A stretch of DNA of 64,000 bases. It comes from Gemmatimonadota bacterium (lineage in GTDB: Bacteria; Gemmatimonadota; Gemmatimonadetes; Palauibacterales; Palauibacteraceae). Made by a program: the position numbers and the translations under genes. This document shows, in pieces, positions 18,170 to 26,669 of this stretch; position 1 is the first letter of the stretch, and each line of letters opens with the position of its first letter. The notes beneath the pieces were generated by a model. The model saw only the letters and a list, made by a program, of their open reading frames with translations, was not told the DNA's origin and did no database searches. The stretch covers positions 64,376 to 128,375 of the forward strand of contig JAGWBR010000002.1 of NCBI GenBank assembly GCA_021295785.1. The letters run 5' to 3'.

Positions 18170-19033
18170 GTGAGTTCTTGGCGTCGGTTGGCTGCTGCCA
18201 GCGCGCTGGTCACGTACCTCTTGATTGTTTTCGGGGGAATCGTTCGCGTCACCGGCAGCGGCATGGGGTGCGGCGACGACTGGCCCCTGTGCAACGGCCA
18301 GTTGTTTCCCCCCTGGGACTTCGCGACCTGGATCGAGTGGGGGCACAGGCTGGTGGCCGGCCTGCTGGGAATGTTGATTCTGGCGCTGGCGGTCTGGGCC
18401 GGCCGACGCCGAAGAGACGCGACTTGGGCACCTCTGTGGACCCGTTCGGTTCAGATGGGTGTCGTCTACCTGATCCAGGCCATGTTGGGTGCCGTAACGG
18501 TGTGGCTGGAACTGCCCGCCTGGAGCGTGATCCTGCATTTGGGGTTCGCGATGACCCTGTTGTGGCTGCTCGTGACGGCATGGCTCAGTCCCCTCAGAAT
18601 TGCGTTTTCCGGAACCGGGGGCCTTGGAAAGGTGCTGTTGGCCCTGGCGGCGGCGACTGTCATGCTGGGCGGCTTGGTGGCCAATCTGGGCGCCGGAGCT
18701 GCCTGCCAGGGGTTCCCGCTCTGTAACGGATCGGCATTTCCGGGAGGGCACTGGCTGATCCACGTCCACTGGACCCACCGGGTGGTGGCGTATGCTCTGG
18801 TTGTGGGTTGCGGGTGGTTACCGTTCCACGGAGACGGTGCACGGCGGGGAGCTGCCGCGGCGAGCGCGGCCCTGGCCGCGGCGCAGCTGGTCGTGGGTGC
18901 AGTGATGGTCCTGCAGGTGCTGCCCCAGGAGTGGAGAATCGCCCACGTTGCCCTGGGCACCGCCCTCTTCGCTGCTTTGGCCATAAACGCGCTGCCGCGC
19001 AGCGAGGAACAGCCCCCACCGGCAGGCGCCTAA
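18170..19033 (+). CDS. ctaA: Heme A synthase (COX15/CtaA)
   Basis: Oxidises heme O to heme A for cytochrome c oxidase. A 287-aa membrane protein with about eight helices. The first half has FGGIVRVTGSGMGCGDDWPL and WIEWGHRLVAGLLG with a heme-ligand His; the second half repeats the pattern with ANLGAGAACQGFPLCNG and HVHWTHRVVAYALV. The internal repeat, Cys pairs and histidines are those of the family. GTG 18170 follows a GAGAGG-like site. Heme A implies an aa3-type oxidase and aerobic respiration. The istB remnant begins immediately downstream. Confidence 0.9.
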   Translation: MSSWRRLAAASALVTYLLIVFGGIVRVTGSGMGCGDDWPLCNGQLFPPWDFATWIEWGHRLVAGLLGMLILALAVWAGRRRRDATWAPLWTRSVQMGVVYLIQAMLGAVTVWLELPAWSVILHLGFAMTLLWLLVTAWLSPLRIAFSGTGGLGKVLLALAAATVMLGGLVANLGAGAACQGFPLCNGSAFPGGHWLIHVHWTHRVVAYALVVGCGWLPFHGDGARRGAAAASAALAAAQLVVGAVMVLQVLPQEWRIAHVALGTALFAALAINALPRSEEQPPPAGA

Positions 19034-19035
19034 GG

Positions 19036-19158
19036 CACTCCCTTGAGGAGGGCTGCATGCCCCTCGAAGCTCTTGTCGGAGGTGACCACGGTCGAAGCGT
19101 GCTCGTAGCGGCGGTTGACGAGTTGGAAGAAGAGGATGGCGCCGCTACGGGCGACCGA
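19036..19158 (-). pseudogene. IS21-family helper ATPase (istB) fragment
   Basis: Read on the minus strand, about 40 codons give GAILFFQLVNRRYEHASTVV and then TSDKSFEG, which match the C-terminal half of IstB, the AAA+ helper of IS21 transposition. The fragment lacks Walker motifs and is truncated at both ends, with no start codon, so it cannot be functional. It abuts the end of ctaA and marks the left boundary of a stretch of accessory genes. It was found by manual translation and is not in the ORF track. Confidence 0.75.
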
Positions 19159-19408
19159 AGTTAGCCGATCTCGTCTCCCCGTTGCCCTACCGAGGCATCC
19201 CTTGCGACATGGATACTCACTTCCCGGTGGAAACCCGTTCCCCGTTCAGGCTCATGTGCTGTTGGGCAAGGCTGGAACTTGCAGCGAACGCTCTCGGCCG
19301 CTAAGATCGATGCTGATCGATGTCAGTTTGCCCACCGCCCAGTTGAGAGGAGCATGGCATGAGGCAACCGATCAACTGCAAAAACCGTAAGCCGGACGCG
19401 ATAGTGTA
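19159..19408. other. Non-coding stretch between istB remnant and PDZ gene
   Basis: No supportable gene in about 250 bp. A short direct repeat GATCGATG occurs twice (in AAGATCGATGCTGATCGATGTCAG). By eye the base composition is less GC-rich than the flanking core genes. It presumably holds the promoter of the PDZ-protein gene, but no convincing -35/-10 pair was found. Confidence 0.4.
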
Positions 19409-20035
19409 ATGGTCCCGCGTCGCTTCCTTCTCGGGCTCTCCGCCAAAGCGATGGGCATCTTCGGCGGCTTTGTCATCACGGTCTTCACATCGATGGAATG
19501 TGAGGCTCAGGTCGTCGAGTCGGCGGACCCTCGTCCGCCTCCTGCTTCGTGGAGAGGCATCGATTGGAAGCCCTTCCCCAACGGTCTGTTCTTCGATGAT
19601 AACAATCAACCTATCTTCGGGCCGATTGAGGAACGTGATTACCCCATCATTACGGGCGTACATCGCTGCTCGCCCGCGGATTCTGCGGGCGTCCTCGTTG
19701 GAGACTTGTTGGTTCGCATCAACGGGAGGGACGCTAGGGAAGTACCTCCACCGTTCCATGACTCCAGGCCCGGAGTGGTGCAGGAGTTGGAGCTTCGTCG
19801 CGGTCAAGAATACGTTCGGGTATCCGTGCGCGAGGTCGCTTGGCCAACTAGTCCGATAAAGTGCGAACGGGGTTCACCCTCCGACACGGCCTCCGCAAAT
19901 CCTGATACGGCTCGCAATGCCAGGCCGCTCTCGTTCACGTCGTTCCCCGGCTCCCAACTCCATACACACCTGTCGGCTCAAGAGCACGCGTTGGCACCTC
20001 GCACTCAGCGGAGAGCCCCCCTGTCAAGGGCATAA
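19409..20035 (+). CDS. Exported PDZ-domain protein
   Basis: A 208-aa protein with a signal-like N-terminus (MVPRRFLLGLSAKAMGIFGG) and one PDZ domain at about residues 80-145, seen as GVHRCSPADSAGVLVGDLLV and then RINGRDAREV. No protease domain is attached, so it may be an adaptor or a stand-alone peptide-binding protein. The last 50 residues are low-complexity and may not be conserved. The gene has lower GC and different codon use by eye, and lies between the istB fragment and IS21-like repeats, consistent with transfer. Convergent with the beta-propeller gene. Confidence 0.65.
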   Translation: MVPRRFLLGLSAKAMGIFGGFVITVFTSMECEAQVVESADPRPPPASWRGIDWKPFPNGLFFDDNNQPIFGPIEERDYPIITGVHRCSPADSAGVLVGDLLVRINGRDAREVPPPFHDSRPGVVQELELRRGQEYVRVSVREVAWPTSPIKCERGSPSDTASANPDTARNARPLSFTSFPGSQLHTHLSAQEHALAPRTQRRAPLSRA

Positions 20036-20092
20036 GAGGGCAGACGGTCGTCACCGTAAACCGTTGTGCCACTGGCGCAGGATCGCCGCACC

Positions 20093-21313
20093 TCAAGCGT
20101 CACAGGGCCCTGTCGAGATGGGCCTGCCATCGGGCCGCGCCAGCCGCAGATGGACGATGTAATCGATGTCGAGGGCGTCCCGCGCAACGGCCAACAATCC
20201 TGCGGAGCCCAGCGGGACCAGCGGTCTACGAGCGAGTCGCAGCGGTACGATGGCCCATCCCACAAAGCGCATGCAGTCGTCGAATACATCCCAAGCGTCT
20301 GTCGCCGAAGCTCCCTCTCTTCGCCGCACCCACAGCCACCCATCCGCGTCCGCGTATAAATCACTCATCACCGGTTTAGTCTTCGGCAATTCCTCGATGG
20401 AATAAACTTTTTCCACGGTCGCTGCGATACTGTCGCGTTCCGCTCCTTCCAATCGCTCTTGCGAGCGCGCCAATTCGACCGTTGCTACGGTGTCCCCCCG
20501 GAACGTCAGACGGTGAATACGGTAGGAGTCGGAGCGTGCAACCCACACGTCTCCCGACGGATCCGGAGCCCAGAGAACGGTGGGCCGCATCGGAAGCTCC
20601 TCCATCGTGAACACACCGCCCCCCGCCGCCGTGCCTCTCGACTCAATACGCCCGATCGAGAGCTTGCCGCGGGCAAGAAGTTCGCCGTCATCGTCAAGGG
20701 CATAGCGTTCGATACGTTCGTGACGGATGTTGATGGGGGGCCACCCTCGAGACTGGGCCTCTTGTCCAAGAGCATAGACATGACCCAGCGAATCGGTGGC
20801 GCGCACAGGCCAAGCGCTGTAAAGGCCGCCCGAGCTATTGGGTGCAGCGAACTCACGGAGGAATTGGCCGATCGAGCCGAACACCATGATGTGCCCCATC
20901 GTCGCGATCCACAGCTCGCTGGGTTCCCGCCAAAGTAGATGTGCGCCAACGAACGAGTTCCTCAGTTCTCCGGGTCCGCCGCCCGCTCGGCTCACCCGTC
21001 GCAGGAATCGCCCGTCAACTGAGAACGAATTCACTTCCTCCGAAATTTGATCGTACACATGAATGTTTCCCCACCGATCTGCGGCCACGGATCGAATCCT
21101 GCCAAACGCACTAGGACCATCGCCTGTGGCAGTACCAAGCCTCCGCTCCTCAACGAAGCGAAGGTTCGGGATATCGCCCGGCGTGGGGTATCTGACGACC
21201 AACCGCCCACCTTCCAGCGTGCGGATGGGCGCAGCGGCGCGGTCGACGTCAGAGACAGTGCACGAAAGAAACACGCCACACAAACCCAATAGGCCCCTGC
21301 GGGCATTGCCCAA
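20093..21313 (-). CDS. Six-bladed beta-propeller lipoprotein
   Basis: A 406-aa exported protein with a short signal ending LCGVFLSC, a lipobox-like Cys. It contains repeated propeller-blade patterns such as IRSVAADRWGNIHVYDQ, NSFSVDGRFLRRV and VLWAPDPSGDVWVARSDSY, as in NHL/6-bladed propeller proteins. Role unknown. I placed the start at TTG 21313, preceded by GAGGGGAG at 8 nt; the longer frame in the ORF track adds 200 residues of Pro/Arg-rich sequence unlike a protein. Codon use is less GC-biased than the core genes, as for the neighbouring PDZ gene. Confidence 0.7.
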   Translation of the reverse strand: MGNARRGLLGLCGVFLSCTVSDVDRAAAPIRTLEGGRLVVRYPTPGDIPNLRFVEERRLGTATGDGPSAFGRIRSVAADRWGNIHVYDQISEEVNSFSVDGRFLRRVSRAGGGPGELRNSFVGAHLLWREPSELWIATMGHIMVFGSIGQFLREFAAPNSSGGLYSAWPVRATDSLGHVYALGQEAQSRGWPPINIRHERIERYALDDDGELLARGKLSIGRIESRGTAAGGGVFTMEELPMRPTVLWAPDPSGDVWVARSDSYRIHRLTFRGDTVATVELARSQERLEGAERDSIAATVEKVYSIEELPKTKPVMSDLYADADGWLWVRRREGASATDAWDVFDDCMRFVGWAIVPLRLARRPLVPLGSAGLLAVARDALDIDYIVHLRLARPDGRPISTGPCDA

Positions 21314-21337
21314 GCCAAAAACTCCCCTCTGTCCAGC

Positions 21338-21383
21338 GACGATCAAGATGAGAACGTTGCGACAATCAAGGTGAGAATGAGGG
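21338..21383. repeat. Tandem 23-bp repeats resembling an IS21-family end
   Basis: Two adjacent units, GACGATCAAGATGAGAACG... and GACAATCAAGGTGAGAATG..., match at 16 of the first 18 positions. Multiple short direct repeats containing ATCAAG-TGAGAA patterns are typical of IS21-family termini (recalled, not searched). Together with the istB fragment 2.2 kb away in the expected orientation they may be the opposite end of a decayed IS21 element. Confidence 0.5.
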
Positions 21384-21966
21384 GTCGCGACGTTACGAGT
21401 GCAGGACGTTGGCGTTTTTGGGGAATCGGGGCAAGAGGGAGTGGGGTGGTGGGGTGAGCGTAGCGAGCCGGGACGGGGCGGTGGAGCGCGAGTTTCTTGA
21501 GGGCTTGAGGGGTAGGGTGAAGCCGTTCGGCGGTCTTTGCGGCCGGGATTGCCGGGGCCGGGCCGTTTCGCTGGGGCTTGGGCGATCTGGCGGGCCTGCC
21601 GGGGAGTCGGTTGGACCAGGAGCAAGAGCTGCTTGATCGCGGTTTCTTGTTGTGCATCAGGCGGCCTGAGTGGTGGACGGGCCCGTGTGGGGCCCAGGAA
21701 GCCGAGAATGCGCCCGATTTGGCGACGAATGGCGGCAAACCAAGCTCCACACGGCCCGAAGGGGGACTTCGCGGTGGCCGCCCGTCTCAGACCGCGGCTC
21801 AGCCCGTGCGAAAGACCGATCTCGCCGTGGCTCACCCCCGGGGCGCCACGGCCGCGGCTTCCTATCTTTCCGCCCTGTTGTTTCGGCCGTTTCGCCATTT
21901 TAACCCCGCCGCAGTCGTGCGGTGCCCCCAACGAGTCCGTGAGGCCAACAAGTCCGTGAGCCCGTT
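21384..21966. other. Unassigned 580-bp stretch upstream of gltX
   Basis: Open frames exist on both strands, but all translate to Arg/Pro/Gly-rich sequence without recognisable domains. The plus strand is strongly G-rich from 21415 to 21620. I could not find IstA motifs. It may be decayed mobile DNA, a non-coding RNA locus or the promoter region of gltX. Confidence 0.4.
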
Positions 21967-23421
21967 ATGGTGAGAGTGCGGTTCGCCCCCAGCCCCACAG
22001 GCTACCTCCACGTGGGTGGCGCGCGCACGGCGCTGTTCAACTGGCTTCTGGCCCGGGCGAGCGGCGGCGAGTTTCTGCTACGCATTGAAGACACTGACCG
22101 GGCCAGGTCCAGCGACGAACACACGCGGACCATCATTGACGGTCTGCGCTGGTTGGGGCTCGACTGGGACGGCGCTGTCACGTTCCAGGCCGACGGCACT
22201 CAGCGGCACGCGGCGGACGCCGCGACACTGGCCTCGTCGGGCCAGGCCTATCCCTGCTTCTGCACGCCCGGGGAGCTTCAGAAGAGGCGAGAAGAAGCCC
22301 GGAGGCAGGGCGGCGGATTTGCGTACGACGGCAGGTGCCGGCGGCTGCCCCAAGCCGAGGTACGCGGGCGAATCGACGCTGGCCAGAAGCACGCGCTGCG
22401 GATGAGGGCTCCCGGTGAGCCGGTTTCATGGCACGACGCCGTGCACGGGCAGATGTCGTTTCCCGCGGGATCGCTCGACGATTTCATCATCCTGAGATCG
22501 GACGGGACCCCAGTCTACAACCTCGCCGTCGTGTCGGATGACAGCACCAGCGGCGTGACCCACGTCATCCGGGGAGACGATCACCTCTCGAACACTCCCA
22601 AGCAGATCATCATCTACCGTGCACTTGGGCGTGCGCTTCCCGTGTTCGGGCACGTGCCGATGATTCTGGGGCCCGACGGGAAGCGTCTGTCCAAACGGCA
22701 CGGGGCACTTTCGGTCACGGCTTACCGGGACGAAGGCTACCTGCCACGGGCGATGTTGAATTTCCTGGCCTTGTTGGGGTGGTCGCCCGGCGACGACCGG
22801 GAGCTGATGAGCCGGTCTCAACTCACCGACAGCTTCAGGCTGGAAAGAGTTCTGAAGAAAAGCGCCGTGTTCGACCTCTCGAAACTCGAATGGTTGAACG
22901 GGCAGTGCATCGCGACCGCCGGGGCCCCCGAACTGGAGCCGCTGGTGCTCGACCGGCTCCGCGAAACGAACGGGCCGGCTGCCGGCGCCGCCTCGCAACG
23001 CAGGGCCGCGCTGCACCGGATCATCGACTTGGTGAAGGAAAGGCCCAGGACCGTACATGCGCTGGCGGCACAGGTAGCGCCGTTTTTCGCGGTCCCGGCC
23101 ACCTACGAAGCAGCCGCGGTCAAGAAATTCTGGACAAGATCCGCCGAAGCGGCGGAGTTGCTCGGTTCGTTGCGGGACCGGCTGGCCTCAACGCGGCCTT
23201 GGTCACCAGACGAGCTGGAGACGACCGTCCGGGGCCTGGCGGCGGAACGCGGAATCGGGGCGGGCCGCGTCATCAACCCACTGAGGCTGGCTCTGATGGG
23301 GCAGGGGGTCAGCCCGGAAATCTTCGGCGTGTTGGTGGCGTTCGGGCCGGGGCGGACCGATGAGAGAATCGGAGCGGCGCTCCGCTACCTGCAGGACGCC
23401 GGGAGCGGCGCCGGTGAATGA
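21967..23421 (+). CDS. gltX: Glutamyl-tRNA synthetase
   Basis: Charges tRNA-Glu (and possibly tRNA-Gln). The 484-aa class I synthetase starts MVRVRFAPSPTGYLHVGGAR with the HIGH-type motif HVGG, has DTDRARSSDEH and a KMSKS-type motif KRLSKRHG near residue 240, and a C-terminal anticodon-binding domain. Length is normal. Whether it is discriminating or also charges tRNA-Gln is not decidable here. Its stop overlaps the start of tadA by 8 nt. Confidence 0.96.
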   Translation: MVRVRFAPSPTGYLHVGGARTALFNWLLARASGGEFLLRIEDTDRARSSDEHTRTIIDGLRWLGLDWDGAVTFQADGTQRHAADAATLASSGQAYPCFCTPGELQKRREEARRQGGGFAYDGRCRRLPQAEVRGRIDAGQKHALRMRAPGEPVSWHDAVHGQMSFPAGSLDDFIILRSDGTPVYNLAVVSDDSTSGVTHVIRGDDHLSNTPKQIIIYRALGRALPVFGHVPMILGPDGKRLSKRHGALSVTAYRDEGYLPRAMLNFLALLGWSPGDDRELMSRSQLTDSFRLERVLKKSAVFDLSKLEWLNGQCIATAGAPELEPLVLDRLRETNGPAAGAASQRRAALHRIIDLVKERPRTVHALAAQVAPFFAVPATYEAAAVKKFWTRSAEAAELLGSLRDRLASTRPWSPDELETTVRGLAAERGIGAGRVINPLRLALMGQGVSPEIFGVLVAFGPGRTDERIGAALRYLQDAGSGAGE

Positions 23422-23887
23422 ATCCGGCGTCCGCCGCGACCCCGACGAAGGGCACATGCGCACGGCTCTGGCCCTTGCAGAAGAAGCGGCTGCCGCGGGC
23501 GAGGTGCCCGTTGGGGCGGTAGTCACGGACCCGAGCGGCCGCGTGGTCGGCGAGGGTCGCAACCGGACCCGGCAGCTCAGCGACCCCACGGCCCATGCCG
23601 AGATGTTGGCGCTGCGCGCGGCTGCGGGGCGTTTGGGAGACTGGCGGCTGGAAGGGCACACCCTTTACGCAACGCTGGAGCCGTGTGCCATGTGTGCCGG
23701 TGCCGCGATGCTGGCCCGGGTCGAAACGGTGGTTTACGGCACCGCTGACCCCAAAGCCGGGATGTGCGGGTCGCTGGGAAATCTCCTGCAAGATTCGCGG
23801 CTGAATCACCGGGCGCGGATCAGGCAGGGAGTGCTGGCCGGGGCCGCCGCCCGCCTGCTGCGGGAGTTTTTCAGGGCCCGCCGCTAG
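23414..23887 (+). CDS. tadA: tRNA-specific adenosine deaminase
   Basis: Deaminates A34 to inosine in tRNA-Arg(ACG). A 157-aa zinc deaminase with the catalytic HAEMLALRAAAG and the zinc ligands in EPCAMCAGAAMLARV; VYGTADPKAGMCGSL and the C-terminal LLREFFRARR fit the TadA group. The GTG at 23414 overlaps the gltX stop by 8 nt; ATG 23456 is possible but would remove residues often present in the family. The gene is convergent with the antiporter gene, 15 bp apart. Confidence 0.93.
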   Translation: MNESGVRRDPDEGHMRTALALAEEAAAAGEVPVGAVVTDPSGRVVGEGRNRTRQLSDPTAHAEMLALRAAAGRLGDWRLEGHTLYATLEPCAMCAGAAMLARVETVVYGTADPKAGMCGSLGNLLQDSRLNHRARIRQGVLAGAAARLLREFFRARR

Positions 23888-23902
23888 ACGGCACGGCGGT
23901 GC

Positions 23903-25948
23903 CTAAGGCGAGGCCTCGACCGGTTTCCCCACGAAGCGCACCACGGCGAACAGGCTCCCCAACGAGAGGACATAGGCCAGGACCACGGGCAGGCCGATGG
24001 AAGTGCCGACATACCCGAACACGGTCGCGGCAGCGGCCACCGTAAGCGCATAGGGCAACTGCGTCCGTACGTGGTCAAGGTGATCGCACGCGGAGGCCAT
24101 GGAGCTGAGCACCGTGGTGTCGGAAATCGGCGAACAGTGGTCGCCGAAAATCGACCCGGCGAGGACCGAGCTGATGCTGCTCACCATCAGGGTTCCGCCG
24201 AAACCGGACTCCCACCCCGCCGCCCCGCCCAGGGCCACGGAAAGAGGAACGACCAGGGGGATCAACACCGTCATGGTAGCCCAGGCCGTGCCGGTGCAGA
24301 AGCTGATGACAGCCGCGGTAAGAAACGTCAGGGCAGGCAGGAACTCGGGCCTCAGATTCCCTTCCATCAACATGGTCAGGTAGTGGGCGGTGGAGATCTC
24401 TTTGGTGACGCCCCCCAGGGACCAGGCCAGGATCAGGATGACGAACGCCATCGACATCGCACGGATCCCGGACATCCACCCGTCCAGTGCCTCCTTGATC
24501 GTCAGGATCTTCTGACCAACCGCCAGCGCGATTGCCACGATGCAGCCGGCCAGCGCGCCCCAAAGGATGGCGTTGAACGGGTTGGCCTGTTCAAAAGCGG
24601 TACGGATCGAGACACCCTGGCCACCTTCGCCGTATGTGACCGGGTCCAGCGCCATGGCTGCGGCGCGACCGTCCGTATACAGGCCGATCAGCACAACCAA
24701 CACCACGGTCGCCACAGGCACCGCCGCGTTGAACCAACGCTCCGGGGCACCTTCCTTGGGTTCCAGGCCGTGCGACTCGGTGTCCAGCATCAGCTGTGAC
24801 CCGGGCCGGAACACGCCGCCGCCGCCGCGGGCTCGCCGTTCGGCAGCCAGCATCGGGCCGAAATCGCGCTGCGTCCAAATCAGGGTAACGACCATGGCCA
24901 GCGCCAGGATCGGGTAGAACAAGTACTGGATTCCGCTCACGAACACAGTGAACGCGCTGGCGTCCATGAGAGCCTCGGCGAGCGCGGGGTCGGTGGCTGT
25001 TTCGGCGGCAGCCGGCAGTGCCTCGTCGATCAGACTGAGCTGGAACCCGACCCAGGTTGAGACGAACATCAGAGTCACCACGGGTGCGGCTGTCGAATCC
25101 ACCACGTAGGCCAGTTTCTCGCGGGCTACCTTGAGGCGATCCGTGATGGGGCGGAAGGTGTTACCAACCACGAGGGTGTTGGCATAGTCGTCGAAGAAGA
25201 TGCCCAGCCCGGCCCCGAAAGTCGCGGCCTGAGCCCGCCGGGGAGTAGTCGCTAGCGGGCTCACAGCGCCAACGACACCCTTTGTGCCGCCCGACCGCGA
25301 CATTACTCCGACCATCGCGCCCAACAGGGCCGAGAACATGAGAATCGATGCGTGGTCGATGTCCGCCAGCGCGGGCACGATGAATGAGTCGATTGTTCGC
25401 CACACGGCGGTGACCGGGTTTAACCCCGTCGTGAGAGCGGCCCCGATCCAAACTCCGAAGAACAGCGACACGACCACTTCGCGGAACACCAGGGCCAAGA
25501 CGATGGCAACGAGCGGGGGGAGCAGGCTGACCCACCCCGGCCAGAGCGGTGCAGTGAATTTGCCGGAAGCGCTCAAAACGCCTGCCGAGACCTCCACCGT
25601 CAGCGGCAGGTCGCCGTCCTCAACCGCGAACTCGTCGGTAACCACATCCTGCCTGGCCGGCAAACTGCCCGACGCGATGGTCGCTCCGCCAGCCGTTAAC
25701 ACCCGGTACGTCGCCCCCTCTGGTCCCACGTTCTCGGCAAGAAGGGTAAGGCTGACCAGCACGCCGGAGAGCACCACGGCAGGGCCGTCAACGGAGAGGC
25801 CAATGTCAGCGTCTTGATCATTCTGAGCGGCAACCGGGGCGGCAAACGCCGCAGCCGTCACGCACAGTGCGACGCCCGCCGCGCACGGCACCGCACCCGA
25901 CAGAGGCCGCGTCGAAACGGCACCGACCAGTCTCCTGCCAACCGCCAT
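23903..25948 (-). CDS. NhaC-family Na+/H+ antiporter with exported N-terminal domain
   Basis: A predicted secondary transporter of about 681 aa. A signal peptide (MAVGRRLVGAVSTRPLSGAV, ending AAPVAAQ) is followed by about 95 residues of beta-rich sequence resembling an Ig-like domain (VVLSGVLVSLTLLAENVG), then a membrane domain with more than ten helices including FGAGLGIFFDDYANTLVVGN and SSVLAGSIFGDHCSPISDTT, hallmarks of NhaC-type antiporters. GGGGAGG lies 5 nt before the ATG at 25948, which fixes the start far inside the longer ORF. The transported ion is inferred from family only. Divergent from pyrR. Confidence 0.88.
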   Translation of the reverse strand: MAVGRRLVGAVSTRPLSGAVPCAAGVALCVTAAAFAAPVAAQNDQDADIGLSVDGPAVVLSGVLVSLTLLAENVGPEGATYRVLTAGGATIASGSLPARQDVVTDEFAVEDGDLPLTVEVSAGVLSASGKFTAPLWPGWVSLLPPLVAIVLALVFREVVVSLFFGVWIGAALTTGLNPVTAVWRTIDSFIVPALADIDHASILMFSALLGAMVGVMSRSGGTKGVVGAVSPLATTPRRAQAATFGAGLGIFFDDYANTLVVGNTFRPITDRLKVAREKLAYVVDSTAAPVVTLMFVSTWVGFQLSLIDEALPAAAETATDPALAEALMDASAFTVFVSGIQYLFYPILALAMVVTLIWTQRDFGPMLAAERRARGGGGVFRPGSQLMLDTESHGLEPKEGAPERWFNAAVPVATVVLVVLIGLYTDGRAAAMALDPVTYGEGGQGVSIRTAFEQANPFNAILWGALAGCIVAIALAVGQKILTIKEALDGWMSGIRAMSMAFVILILAWSLGGVTKEISTAHYLTMLMEGNLRPEFLPALTFLTAAVISFCTGTAWATMTVLIPLVVPLSVALGGAAGWESGFGGTLMVSSISSVLAGSIFGDHCSPISDTTVLSSMASACDHLDHVRTQLPYALTVAAAATVFGYVGTSIGLPVVLAYVLSLGSLFAVVRFVGKPVEASP

Positions 25949-25997
25949 GCGAACCTCCCCGATACGCTGCCGCCGCGGGCCATCCGCTGCTGAAGCC

Positions 25998-26669
25998 ATG
26001 CGCCGAACTTGCCCCCGGGCCCCTTGCAGTGCAAACATCCCGGCAGCCATCCCCACAATTGCCGAAATTCCCGCAGAGACGATCATAGCAACCAAGACCG
26101 GGGGTATTCCGATACCCGATTTCCAACTTCCCCAACTTGGCCCGGCCAAGGAGCTTCTGGATGGAGCTTCCTTCCTCGAGTTGTTGGATTCTCTTGCGGG
26201 TGAAATCGACCGGACCGTACCGCGGGACGTGTCGATGGCGCTGGTCGGGATCCAGCGCCGGGGCGACGCGGTTGCCGCCGAGCTGGCAAGTCGCATTCGC
26301 CGTCCAGGCCTCGTGGTCGGGTCGCTGGACATCACTTTGTACAGGGATGACTTCGCGGAGGCCGGCACGCTCCCGCTGGTGGGGGCAAGTCACATCCCCG
26401 GCTCGATTGACGGAGCCCACGTCGTAATCGTTGACGACGTGATCTTCACCGGGCGCACCATCAGGGCCGCGATGGACGAGCTGTCGGACTTCGGCCGCCC
26501 CGGCTGCATTGAGCTGGCCGTCGCGGTGAACCGTGCCGGGCGGCAGCTTCCGATCCAACCCAACTATGCCGGGATAGGGGTCGAGCTGGGCCCGGGCGAA
26601 CAAGTGGCGGTATTGGTCCCCGGGGTGGACGGCCGGTGGGGCGCGGAAATCCTCGGTCCGCTAACGTGA
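25998..26669 (+). CDS. pyrR: PyrR bifunctional regulator / uracil phosphoribosyltransferase
   Basis: A type I phosphoribosyltransferase fold with the PRPP loop [20 protein letters not shown] and [20 protein letters not shown]. In other bacteria PyrR binds pyr mRNA to attenuate transcription and has weak uracil phosphoribosyltransferase activity. It directly precedes pyrB-pyrC with a GTGA overlap. The start is unresolved: the conserved part begins near 26140, but the only ATG before it in frame is at 25998 (or 25947), with no in-frame GTG or TTG, so a non-standard start such as ATT 26106 is possible. The real protein is probably about 180 residues. Confidence 0.88.
   Translation: MRRTCPRAPCSANIPAAIPTIAEIPAETIIATKTGGIPIPDFQLPQLGPAKELLDGASFLELLDSLAGEIDRTVPRDVSMALVGIQRRGDAVAAELASRIRRPGLVVGSLDITLYRDDFAEAGTLPLVGASHIPGSIDGAHVVIVDDVIFTGRTIRAAMDELSDFGRPGCIELAVAVNRAGRQLPIQPNYAGIGVELGPGEQVAVLVPGVDGRWGAEILGPLT

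Noticed and set aside
21409-21973. Several 60-140-aa ORFs on both strands before gltX
   Set aside because: All are Arg/Pro/Gly-rich, overlap each other and have no recognised domain or ribosome site; not annotated as genes.
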